In this document: piece by piece, positions 14,530 to 21,993 of the stretch | How the letters are laid out: every line of letters begins with the position of its first letter | How positions within the stretch are numbered: position 1 is the first letter of the stretch | IMG/VR virus record: IMGVR_UViG_3300030906_000047 | Span: 1-32,463 of that record | Length of the DNA stretch: 32,463 bases | Reading direction: 5' to 3' (one strand) | Source of the DNA: a virus | Notes under the pieces: generated by a model | What the model saw: the letters and a program-made list of their open reading frames with translations, nothing else | Told to the model about the DNA's origin: nothing | Databases searched by the model: none | Translations under genes and position numbers: made by a program

Positions 14530-16299
14530 TCACCCGAGCACGTTCCCCTCTTGGAACATCACGTCGAAGGCAGAAATCCGCTGATCGGGCAGCGTCGTTC
14601 CCAAATTCGTCGTCAACTGGAAAACAACCCCGATCGCGACGCCTTCGCCCTGCGCGTCCTGCCATGTCGAATAGGGGACGAGCGCGCCAGACCAGACGGC
14701 TTGATCCCACTTCGCCACGTCCCAAAGCGCGCCGGCAAGCGCCGTCGAGGGGTTCGGGCCAGCCGGAATCGTGGTGTTGAATTCGACGTTGATCATGATT
14801 TGCGGCGTGACAGGTTGCGCGGCGAGAAAATAGGGCTTCACCAACACAACCTGCTTTTGCGAGGCTGGGCGCCCGAGATAGGAGAACGCCATCATGATGG
14901 TGGTGGTGTAATTATTTAGGCCGGCGTCGCAGCCTCCCGTCTCGCCCTGCCAGACGTTGCCAGCCGAATCCCCGTAAAACATATTGTCGTTGAAAATGCC
15001 GAAGCAATTGGCGTCCCATCCGAGATAGCGCGCCCAGGCGCCGGTGCGGGAATTGGCGACGAATTGCGTGAAATCCGAGGCATTTTCCTTCGGCAGATTG
15101 ATGATCGCCATCGATTGCAGGGGCCACGGCACGATTTGCCAGCCCGAGATACCGGCCCGGGCAATGACAGCATCACGCCAGGCGGGCGCAATCGGCTTCG
15201 TCACGGCGATGTTTTCGAGGGCGACTTGGTCGAGGGTCATGACCTTCGACATCGGGACAATGCCGTCCTCGGTCATAATGAGGAGGTCGCCGCCCGCGGG
15301 CATGGTGCAACGCGGGCCGAGCGGTCGCGCGATGGTATATTGGCCGACCAGCGTCCAGCTTGTATCGGCGGGGCTCGCGCCGTTGTAGAGAAGAACCTCG
15401 CCTTCGGACGTGATGAACACAAAGCCGAGATATTGCCCGACGCCGGAATTCACGGCCCATTGGGCCATCGCAATGAGATATCCTCCCTTGAGGCAAAATG
15501 GCGCGAGGGGAAAGAGCGTCGCCGGGCCGCCGATCGCGGCGAGGCCGAGATAATAGCAATTCAAGGTTTGGCCGTCGGCGAAATACAAATGCCCGCGATA
15601 TTGCGCGACGGCGGAAAATCCGACCCCGGAATATCCGGTAATCGGCGCATTCTGATAAAAAGTGAGCGATTCCGCCCCGGAGCCCGTCGCCGCGATGCTG
15701 ATGACGATGCTCGTGTTCGGATTGATGCTGACGATCGTCGCGCCCGCGGGAATGTTCGTGCCCGAAAGCGCCATTCCGACTTGCAGATTCGCGGTCGACG
15801 CCATGAGAATCGTCGTCGTCGCATTGAGCGTCCCGGAAAGGACGAAGGTGCGATTCCATCCGGTCCCGTCGAAGATTTGAACAGGATCGACCCCGTCGAC
15901 GGCGACCAGATAGCTCCCCCCAAACCCGGCAAACTGCACATATTGCAGAAAGCTGCTGTTGAGGCCGGTGACCTTCGGCGCCCCAACGGCGCCCGCGCTC
16001 GAAATATCGTAAATCTCTTTGTTGCAGACGGCGAAAAACTTCGAATTGACCCCGCTTACCCAAGGCATGATGGACGAGACGGCGAAGGATCCCATCCCGC
16101 TCGCCCACAATTGCGAGCCTCCCCGCACGCGAACGTAGTCAAGTTGGGGAAATGCGTTGTCGAAAACGATTGCGGTTTTGGGGGGAGGCTGCGCCTGGTT
16201 ATCGCCGACATACCAACCCGAGGTCGGGGCCGGCATATTGAAAACCTCGGAGACCTGCGCGCCCGCATCCTCCATTTGCTGCTTGCGGCGCCGGCTCAT
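14530..16299 (-). CDS. Tail nozzle / tubular tail protein (beta-propeller-like)
   Basis: 589 residues. The N-terminus SGWYVGDNQAQPPPKTAIVF, then repeated beta-strand units (MPWVSGVNSKFFAVCNKEIY, YLVAVDGVDPVQIFDGTGW, GHLYFADGQTLNCYYLGLA, AGGDLLIMTEDGIVPMSKV), is typical of the large tail-tube or nozzle proteins of podoviruses downstream of the adaptor gene. It would form the distal tube that channels DNA. Residues ~150-215 are an inserted small beta-module (ALSGTNIPAGATIVSINPNT), also present in two other virion proteins here. The stop overlaps no gene; the tRNA-like element begins 3 bases beyond it on the other strand. Confidence 0.8.
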   Translation of the reverse strand: MSRRRKQQMEDAGAQVSEVFNMPAPTSGWYVGDNQAQPPPKTAIVFDNAFPQLDYVRVRGGSQLWASGMGSFAVSSIMPWVSGVNSKFFAVCNKEIYDISSAGAVGAPKVTGLNSSFLQYVQFAGFGGSYLVAVDGVDPVQIFDGTGWNRTFVLSGTLNATTTILMASTANLQVGMALSGTNIPAGATIVSINPNTSIVISIAATGSGAESLTFYQNAPITGYSGVGFSAVAQYRGHLYFADGQTLNCYYLGLAAIGGPATLFPLAPFCLKGGYLIAMAQWAVNSGVGQYLGFVFITSEGEVLLYNGASPADTSWTLVGQYTIARPLGPRCTMPAGGDLLIMTEDGIVPMSKVMTLDQVALENIAVTKPIAPAWRDAVIARAGISGWQIVPWPLQSMAIINLPKENASDFTQFVANSRTGAWARYLGWDANCFGIFNDNMFYGDSAGNVWQGETGGCDAGLNNYTTTIMMAFSYLGRPASQKQVVLVKPYFLAAQPVTPQIMINVEFNTTIPAGPNPSTALAGALWDVAKWDQAVWSGALVPYSTWQDAQGEGVAIGVVFQLTTNLGTTLPDQRISAFDVMFQEGNVLG

Positions 16300-17039
16300 T
16301 CATCGCCTGTCAAGGTCGTATAGATCGGCAGAATCCCCGGCCATACGCTCGGGCCGCCGAGCGGGACTTGGCTCATATTCACTTCCCGATAGGTATCCTG
16401 CCGCCCGTCGGCGCGCATGAACGAGCGCTCGAACCGCTCTTTCGCCGCCCCGTAGGAAAGGCCTTTGGCCTCAAGCCAGCGATATTCGAGTCCGCGCGTC
16501 ATGACTTTTTCATCAATCAGCGAAATATCGGTATCGGCCGACCAGTAGAGCCGATGAACGCCCGCCGCGGTCTGAATCCAGCGCGGCGAATAATAATTAT
16601 AGGTCAACGTCTCGCCGAGCGAGAGGGCGGGCCAGACCTCGAAAGTGTTGCCGATGATATGCCAGACCGGGCGAATTGGGCCGACCGGGAAGGCCTTGAG
16701 GGCCGCCAATTCTTCGTCGGTCACCCGAACGATGGGCTGCAAAGGGAACGCGGTCGATTGCATTTGCAGGCCCGGCGACATGCCGGCGAAATCACTGGCC
16801 GGTGTGTCGGCCGCTCCAATCGGGAACGGCCAAATCGTCGTCACGCCATCGCCGGGGCCGATCGACGCGGGAACGTCGAGGGGTTGCCAGAAATCGCTTT
16901 CCGCGACTTCGTCCCCGACATCTTGCAAGAGCGCCTGCATTTGAGCGACGCCGGAATCGGCAGTGTTGCCGAAAACGGTCGCGACCGTCCCCATGTTTTT
17001 GCGGAGGCGGAACGCGTTGACGATGCTCAAAAGGCTCAT
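16296..17039 (-). CDS. Head-tail adaptor protein
   Basis: 247 residues. It resembles podovirus adaptor proteins that bind the portal and recruit the tail tube: an N-terminal helical part (VFGNTADSGVAQMQALLQDV, EVAESDFWQPL), a central beta region (PVWHIIGNTFEVWPALSLGE, LTYNYYSPRWI), and a C-terminal helix (YRWLEAKGLSYGAAKERFER). The position directly before the nozzle gene supports this. Its stop overlaps the nozzle start (ATGA). Confidence 0.78.
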   Translation of the reverse strand: MSLLSIVNAFRLRKNMGTVATVFGNTADSGVAQMQALLQDVGDEVAESDFWQPLDVPASIGPGDGVTTIWPFPIGAADTPASDFAGMSPGLQMQSTAFPLQPIVRVTDEELAALKAFPVGPIRPVWHIIGNTFEVWPALSLGETLTYNYYSPRWIQTAAGVHRLYWSADTDISLIDEKVMTRGLEYRWLEAKGLSYGAAKERFERSFMRADGRQDTYREVNMSQVPLGGPSVWPGILPIYTTLTGDE

Positions 17040-17062
17040 GACGCGACCTCATAGGCGCCCGC

Positions 17063-17731
17063 TCAGGCGGCCTGTTCTTTGGGATGCGCCGGGCGCCCAG
17101 GGCCGCGCTTCGGCGCGTCTGCGGATGACGACTGCGCATCGAGGCGCGCGCCAAGCTCGCGAATCTGGCGCTGCAAATCCTCGTTCGATTCCTTGAGGCG
17201 ATCGTTTTGCGCGGCGATGCTCGCGGCAATCCCCGCGTCTTTCGAGGCCCCGAGCCATGCCTTCGCGCGCTCGCGCCATTGATTGCCGTCGAGAATGCGA
17301 TGGAGGGTCGAATCGGGGCATTCGGCCAAGTGCTCGACCGACAGAATATTGAGCGCCTTCAATTCCATGCAAAATCCGGCCGAAATCATCGGCCAATGGG
17401 AAAGCGGCGTCCCGTCGATATGGTCGTTTTTCTTGGTCTCTTTCCAGCGCTTGTAAGCCTCGTGGAAGCGCTCGCGCAGGGCGTCCGTCACAGGATGAAC
17501 AGGCGCGCTGTTATGGTCTCCGGTGGTGCGCAGCATGACCATTTCGTCGTCGCGCGTGCGCAGCGTGCCGGCTGCATCGGTCGCGCGCTGATCGACCGAC
17601 GTTTGCATGAAGAAAACCGCCGTAATGCCCTTGTTCATCGCGGCATAGTCGACGCCGTTATTGCCGACCGTGGCGAACACGTCGTTGAGGCCGAGATTTT
17701 GGGTTTCGAAGGCTGAAAAAACATCGCTCAC
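17063..17731 (-). CDS. Conserved phage hypothetical, coiled coil and basic tail
   Basis: 222 residues. Central part RERFHEAYKRWKETKKNDHI, then HIDGTPLSHWPMISAGFCM and ILSVEHLAECPDSTLHRILD, a helical pattern seen in uncharacterised proteins of podovirus head operons. Residues ~170-202 form a short coiled coil (AAQNDRLKESNEDLQRQIRE). The end (PKRGPGRPAHPK) is basic and loosely like an AT-hook, so DNA contact is possible but unproven. The intrinsic-terminator-like hairpin lies just upstream of this gene. Confidence 0.7.
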   Translation of the reverse strand: MSDVFSAFETQNLGLNDVFATVGNNGVDYAAMNKGITAVFFMQTSVDQRATDAAGTLRTRDDEMVMLRTTGDHNSAPVHPVTDALRERFHEAYKRWKETKKNDHIDGTPLSHWPMISAGFCMELKALNILSVEHLAECPDSTLHRILDGNQWRERAKAWLGASKDAGIAASIAAQNDRLKESNEDLQRQIRELGARLDAQSSSADAPKRGPGRPAHPKEQAA

Positions 17732-17749
17732 AGGCGCGCTCCTCGCGGG

Positions 17750-17780
17750 GGAAAAGGAAAAGGGGCGCCGAAGCGCCCCC
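17750..17780 (-). terminator. Intrinsic terminator between late genes
   Basis: On the minus strand GGGGCGC-TTCG-GCGCCCC (17779-17762) is a 7-bp GC stem capped by a stable TTCG tetraloop, followed at once by TTTTCCTTTTC. It begins 3 bases beyond the TGA of the 17783-18340 gene. The downstream gene begins about 20 bases later, so it probably acts as a partial terminator that lowers expression of the adaptor and tail genes relative to the head genes. Confidence 0.82.
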
Positions 17781-17782
17781 GG

Positions 17783-18340
17783 TCACTCGTTATTGTGGTC
17801 GCTCGCCGGGTCGCGGTCAATGTCCGCAAGAGAGCCTTCCCCCGCGTCTTGCTGATTGGAGGCCGCACGCTGCACGTCGGGGTCGCTCGCAGCCCATTCC
17901 GCGCTTTGGGCGATCGGCTGGGCGTGTAGAGCCGGCTGCGCGCCTCCCGATGCAACCGACTTCTGGTAAGCCATCCACTCGCAATAGGCCCCGCTTTCGG
18001 GGGGCGTCTCGCCGTCCTGCACAAGCTTAACGGAGGTCACCGCGAACGGCACGCCGTTCTGATTCGAGACCATGAGATTGACCATGGAATCGGAATGCAC
18101 GAACGCCACGAGCGCCGCAAACGTCGCGCTGCGATCGTCGTGCGGGTGAAACAGCACAACGCGGCCGACCGTCGGCTTGATGACGACGGGACCGCTCGGG
18201 GCTATTTCACGTGAAACAGGACTCTGGCCATCCCGGCCGCCGATGCGGCTTTCAAGGTGCAGAAACAGAAGCTTGGTCGCGTTGTCTAAATGGTGAAAGC
18301 GCGCATCGTCCTGCGCGAATAGGTCTGACAAATAGGACAT
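17783..18340 (-). CDS. Conserved phage hypothetical in head region
   Basis: 185 residues from ATG 18340, with AAAGG about 7 bases upstream. The core (VGRVVLFHPHDD, AALVAFVHSDSMVNLMVSNQ, GVPFAVTSVKLVQDG, SGAYCEWMAYQ) is a recurring small beta-barrel-like unit in uncharacterised phage proteins. N- and C-terminal parts are polar and Ala-rich. Function unknown; a head-associated role is suggested by location between the decoration-like protein and the adaptor. It is followed immediately by an intrinsic terminator. Confidence 0.7.
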   Translation of the reverse strand: MSYLSDLFAQDDARFHHLDNATKLLFLHLESRIGGRDGQSPVSREIAPSGPVVIKPTVGRVVLFHPHDDRSATFAALVAFVHSDSMVNLMVSNQNGVPFAVTSVKLVQDGETPPESGAYCEWMAYQKSVASGGAQPALHAQPIAQSAEWAASDPDVQRAASNQQDAGEGSLADIDRDPASDHNNE

Positions 18341-18379
18341 GGGGCGGCCTTTCGAGGCAAGCAAGGGAGGATAAGGCGT

Positions 18380-18405
18380 GGCCCCAGGGCTTGCGTCCTG
18401 GGGCC
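18380..18405 (-). other. 9-bp perfect hairpin in intergenic spacer
   Basis: GGCCCCAGG pairs exactly with CCTGGGGCC around an 8-base loop, in the 107-base spacer between the decoration-like gene and the next gene. There is no following T-tract, so it may be an RNA-processing, stability or pause element rather than a terminator. Confidence 0.6.
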
Positions 18406-18447
18406 TGCTTGCAAACGCGAAAGGGAGAGAAGCCGTTCCCCGCCGCG

Positions 18448-19434
18448 TTAGTTCTGGACCGCGACCGACGGCCAATTAAGGAAGGCCTCGACGTAAATCG
18501 AAGTCGTCAAGGCGATATTGTTGGCCGTCGCCGTCGCATTGGCGCTCATAACGATCGTGTAGGGCGCCGAATTGCCGATGATTTGCAGAATGGTCGTCGA
18601 GCCGGGGATGCCCGTTCCGGCGATCGTCTGGTTTGGATACATGCCGGCGATCGAGGTCACGTTCGTCAAGTTCGGCGAGCCGTTCGTCGTGGTCGCCAGA
18701 CCGACGCCGTTCGTTGACGTGATCGTCACCGTTCCCGAAGCCGTCGCGAGCAAATTCATATAGACGGTCGAGCCCTGGATATCGGTGATGATTGCGCCCG
18801 TCGCAATGCCGGTGCCCGAAAGCTGCTGCCCGATGACAAGGCCGCGATTCTGCGAAACGGCCGTGATCGTGCCCGAGCCGCTAACCGTCGTGCCGGTGAA
18901 GGTCCATGACAATTCGCAGGTGAAAACATTCGCGATGCCCATCGAACCCGCGAGCGGCGTCGTCGGCTGATTAAGCTGGCCAGCGACCGCCGTGGTGTTG
19001 ATCGGCTTCGTCTGCGCGTTGATCGTCGCGCAGTTAAGAAGCGAAATGCCTGCGCGCTGCACCCACATGGCATACATGCCAGGGACGAACGTATATGACC
19101 AGACGTTGCCCGGATCGGGCTGGCTGGCCTGCGTCGCCTTCGTGCCGCCAAAGAATGCCGTCCCGAGATTCGCGCCGAAAGGATGCGCGCCGGCGCCCGT
19201 CGCCGCACGAATCGCCTTGAACGAATTGTCATAGACAACCGCATCGCCCTGATTGAGCGTCAGAGCCGCGACGACCGGGAAGAGAACATAGACAAATTCC
19301 GCGCCAGTGTCGCCGCCGACCACGGTTCCCGGCGCGAAGCTCGGAAATGGAGACTGCCCAGCCGAGCCAAACGGCCCCTCGGGAAGAGCGGTGCGGGCGC
19401 CAATGGCCTCGAATTGCATCCGAGCGATCGTCAT
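18448..19434 (-). CDS. Head decoration-like protein with two beta-modules
   Basis: 328 residues; ATG 19434 has AAAGG ~9 bases upstream. Residues 1-175 (GAEFVYVLFPVVAALTLNQG, FGANLGTAFFGG, VWSYTFVPGMYAMWVQRAGI) form a beta-rich domain typical of proteins encoded right after podovirus major capsid genes, probably decorating the capsid. Residues ~180-240 (GLVIGQQLSGTGIATGAIIT) and ~248-313 (IAGMYPNQTIAGTGIPGSTT) are two copies of a module also found in the nozzle and fibre proteins. Capsid binding is inferred from gene order. Confidence 0.72.
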   Translation of the reverse strand: MTIARMQFEAIGARTALPEGPFGSAGQSPFPSFAPGTVVGGDTGAEFVYVLFPVVAALTLNQGDAVVYDNSFKAIRAATGAGAHPFGANLGTAFFGGTKATQASQPDPGNVWSYTFVPGMYAMWVQRAGISLLNCATINAQTKPINTTAVAGQLNQPTTPLAGSMGIANVFTCELSWTFTGTTVSGSGTITAVSQNRGLVIGQQLSGTGIATGAIITDIQGSTVYMNLLATASGTVTITSTNGVGLATTTNGSPNLTNVTSIAGMYPNQTIAGTGIPGSTTILQIIGNSAPYTIVMSANATATANNIALTTSIYVEAFLNWPSVAVQN

Positions 19435-19448
19435 TTTGCTTTACCTTT

Positions 19449-19489
19449 CGAAGAAAAAGGGAATTTAGAGGGGCCTCCCTAGACCCCTC
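19449..19489 (-). terminator. Terminator-like hairpin after the major capsid gene
   Basis: On the minus strand GAGGGGTCT-AGGG-AGGCCCCTC (19489-19468) can form a 9-bp stem with one G-T pair, followed by TAAATTCCCTTTTTCTTC. It lies between the capsid stop and the decoration gene's ribosome site. A leaky terminator here would enrich capsid mRNA. Confidence 0.7.
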
Positions 19490-19503
19490 CATCGCCCGCT
19501 AAT

Positions 19504-20505
19504 TTACTGCCACAAAACGCCATTTAGGCTGAGGTTGTTGGCAGTCATATTACCCGCCCACGCCATTATGCGCACAACCGCGTCCTGATTGACGTTGGTC
19601 CGATCGCCGCCGATGACCTTGAAGTTTCGCTTCGAGGACGGCCGATAAAGGACGGTTTTGGTGTTGAGGAAATAGGCCGTGTTCGTCGGAATCTGGCCGT
19701 TCTTGCCGCCGTCGAGGACGACGTCGACCTCTTTACCGGCGCCGTAATATTTCAGCGACGTGAAGCCCGCGCCCGCCATCGCCTTCTCTGACGTGATGCG
19801 CTGGATAAGCTGCAACGAGGTCAAATAGGCGATATAGATGTTGTTGTCGGCGACGATCAGGTCAACGCCATCCGAATTGCGCTTTAACCCGATGGTCGTC
19901 GAGTTGAAATAGCTCTGGACGTTGCTCGACGTGATGACGCCGCGCGAATCGGTATTGGCGTTGACGCTGACATTGCGCCACCACGGATTCGCGCCGCGAT
20001 CGATGCCGCCGACCAGTCCCGAGGTCGGAGCCTTCGAAACGAGGAGGGCCAGGCCGCCGATCTGCTTGCCAGAAAATCCGGTGCCGTCGGAATAGACGCC
20101 CGCCGACATTTCATTGTCAAAGGTCGCTTCCGCGGTATCGGTGCGCTCGACGATCAAGTCAAGCATCTGCTCCTCGCCGTCGTTCTGAATATCTTCCAGG
20201 CCCGACAGCACAACGGCGACCGAACACTGCTTCCATGGGAAGCGGGCGGCGGTCATCGTGTCGTTCAATGAAATGTTGATAAATTCCGTGCCCGAATACC
20301 ACATGAACGACTGGTTTTGGGCATAGCGGAGGCCTTGATAAATCTCTCGGCCGCCCGAGATTGGCTTGCTGTTGCCGCCCTTGCGAATGAACGCCAGGAG
20401 GGCGTTGTTGTTCGTAACGTTGTCCTCCAACGTCTTGGAGCGGTTTTCGAGGGTCGTGGTGACAACGTCACCCCAATCTACTGAGACGACTTGCGGCGAG
20501 GCCAT
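19504..20505 (-). CDS. Major capsid protein
   Basis: 333 residues, starting MASPQVVSVDWGDVVTTTLE. It fits podovirus-type major capsid proteins: an N-terminal arm (NRSKTLEDNVTNNNALLAFI), central SGGREIYQGLRYAQNQSFMW, a helix-rich region with LIVERTDTAEATFDNEMSAG, and a C-terminal beta region (NFKVIGGDRTNVNQDAVVRI). Length and position, directly after the scaffold and before the decoration-like gene and a terminator, agree. It forms the icosahedral shell. Confidence 0.88.
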   Translation of the reverse strand: MASPQVVSVDWGDVVTTTLENRSKTLEDNVTNNNALLAFIRKGGNSKPISGGREIYQGLRYAQNQSFMWYSGTEFINISLNDTMTAARFPWKQCSVAVVLSGLEDIQNDGEEQMLDLIVERTDTAEATFDNEMSAGVYSDGTGFSGKQIGGLALLVSKAPTSGLVGGIDRGANPWWRNVSVNANTDSRGVITSSNVQSYFNSTTIGLKRNSDGVDLIVADNNIYIAYLTSLQLIQRITSEKAMAGAGFTSLKYYGAGKEVDVVLDGGKNGQIPTNTAYFLNTKTVLYRPSSKRNFKVIGGDRTNVNQDAVVRIMAWAGNMTANNLSLNGVLWQ

Positions 20506-20515
20506 GGCCTAATCC

Positions 20516-21649
20516 CTAAATTCTGGCCCCTTTTTGGGCCGCCAAGGCCTCCCGCGCGATTTCCATCGCCGATTGGCCCGCTTTTGGAGCGCTCGCGGCA
20601 GGAATGCCCCGCGCCGGCGCCCCGGTGATAGCTTTCGCCTGTCGCCGCGCCTGATCGGCGGCCTGGGCGTTGACGATACGCCTCGCGGGAGCGGCGCCCA
20701 TGTGGGGCCTGATCGTCGCGTCGGCGTAACAAGCCATGTCGTAAGCGGCTTGCAGCCTTTCCTTGAGGGGCAGCGCCGCATCGATAACTCCCGACGACAG
20801 AATGCCGGGAATTTTTGCCTCGACGTTCGCATAGAACCTGTTTGATGGGTCCGCAGCGAAAGCCTCGACGACCGAAAGTCGCTCTTTTTGTCCCGCCTCC
20901 TGCGCAATTTCTTGCCGGACTTGGGCGATGATTCTTTGGGGATCGACCGTCTGATGGGTCGGGGCAGGCTGGGGATTTGGTCGAGGAGCGCCCGGCTGCT
21001 GATTGCCGGAAAGGCGCTGCGACCACGCAACTAGGAACTGTCTCGGGTCTTTGATTCCGACGTTCGCTAGGACTCTTGTCACGCCAGCAAAAACGTCACG
21101 GCGCAACTCTTGCTCGATTCCTACATATTGTTCCAAGGCTTTATCAAGCGTCGTGCCGCCCTTCAAGGCCATTTCGTGGTATTTTTCCACAGGCTTGAAG
21201 ATTGAGAGCTTGGCAAAGCCCTGCTCAATCTCGCGTTCGCGCTTGACAATGTCGGCCTTGATATGCGGGGGGAGTTTTTCGAAATCGACTTTCGACTGCG
21301 GCGACCAGCCGCCTGGGGGTCTCTCGACGACAGGTGCGTTGGGATCAGCCGCGGCGACCGGGGGCGTTCCTGGGGCGACAGGCGGAACGGGAGCGCCCGT
21401 TCGATCCGGCGCAGGCTTGTCGGTCCTCGGCACGAACTTGCCGTCTGGCGCCCGCGCGCGGTCGCGCTCGGCGCCGCGCTCGCCCGAATGACCTTCGTCC
21501 CCCTCAGCGCGGTCCTTCTGATCGTTGAGCGCCGCGCGCGCGATTTCGAGGGTCGATTCGGGAGCGGCGGGGGCTGCTGTTTCGCCGGAAGCGCCATCAC
21601 CAGGCGCGAGCGTGTCGGCGATTTCGTTTTCTAGTCCGGGGCCTGCCAT
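20516..21649 (-). CDS. Capsid scaffolding protein
   Basis: 377 residues, acidic and Pro/Ala-rich at the N-terminus and strongly helical afterwards (PPHIKADIVKREREIEQGFA, TTLDKALEQYVGIEQELRRD, IIAQVRQEIAQEAGQKERLS). These features and the position just upstream of the major capsid gene identify a scaffold that guides procapsid assembly and then leaves. The peptide EIARAALNDQK near the N-terminus is echoed by EIAREALAAQK at the C-terminus. The stop is TAG (20516-20518), which shows that amber is used as a normal stop in this genome. Confidence 0.82.
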   Translation of the reverse strand: MAGPGLENEIADTLAPGDGASGETAAPAAPESTLEIARAALNDQKDRAEGDEGHSGERGAERDRARAPDGKFVPRTDKPAPDRTGAPVPPVAPGTPPVAAADPNAPVVERPPGGWSPQSKVDFEKLPPHIKADIVKREREIEQGFAKLSIFKPVEKYHEMALKGGTTLDKALEQYVGIEQELRRDVFAGVTRVLANVGIKDPRQFLVAWSQRLSGNQQPGAPRPNPQPAPTHQTVDPQRIIAQVRQEIAQEAGQKERLSVVEAFAADPSNRFYANVEAKIPGILSSGVIDAALPLKERLQAAYDMACYADATIRPHMGAAPARRIVNAQAADQARRQAKAITGAPARGIPAASAPKAGQSAMEIAREALAAQKGARI

Positions 21650-21993
21650 GCTGTTGAACTTTCCGATTCGAGGGGCTTCGGTTTGTAGCCAGCGCGGACC
21701 TTGCGATAGGCCTCGCCGATTTCGTTTTTCGTGATACGGCGGGAATTGTCGAGGGTCCGCGTCGGCGCTTGATCGCCGACCTCAACCACTCCCGCCGCCT
21801 TATAGCCGCGCCGGAGCGCGGATTTCGAGGAATAGACTCTTCCGTCGGCCATGCTGCGCAAGTCGCCGATCGAATCCATATTGAGCATCGGCGCGGGCAG
21901 ATGCGAGCGGGCCGGCGCCGGCCGCCGATCAAGAGGGCCGCCCTTCTCGACAAGCGCGCCGTTGCGGAAAACGAAAGTGCCTCGATTGCTCAT
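21631..21993 (-). CDS. Small conserved phage protein before the scaffold
   Basis: 120 residues. It begins MSNRGTFVFRNGALVEKGGP and contains LRSMADGRVYSSKSALRRGY and the repeat-like ITKNEIGEAYRKVRAG. Small proteins with a GTFVxRNG-like start are commonly encoded next to phage scaffold genes, but no function is known. The start overlaps the previous gene's stop (ATGA), its stop is TAG, and it overlaps the scaffold start by 19 bases. Confidence 0.65.
   Translation of the reverse strand: MSNRGTFVFRNGALVEKGGPLDRRPAPARSHLPAPMLNMDSIGDLRSMADGRVYSSKSALRRGYKAAGVVEVGDQAPTRTLDNSRRITKNEIGEAYRKVRAGYKPKPLESESSTAWQAPD

Noticed and set aside
15064-16323. Long open frame of 419 codons on the plus strand
   Set aside because: Antisense to the nozzle protein, very charged, no domain signal.
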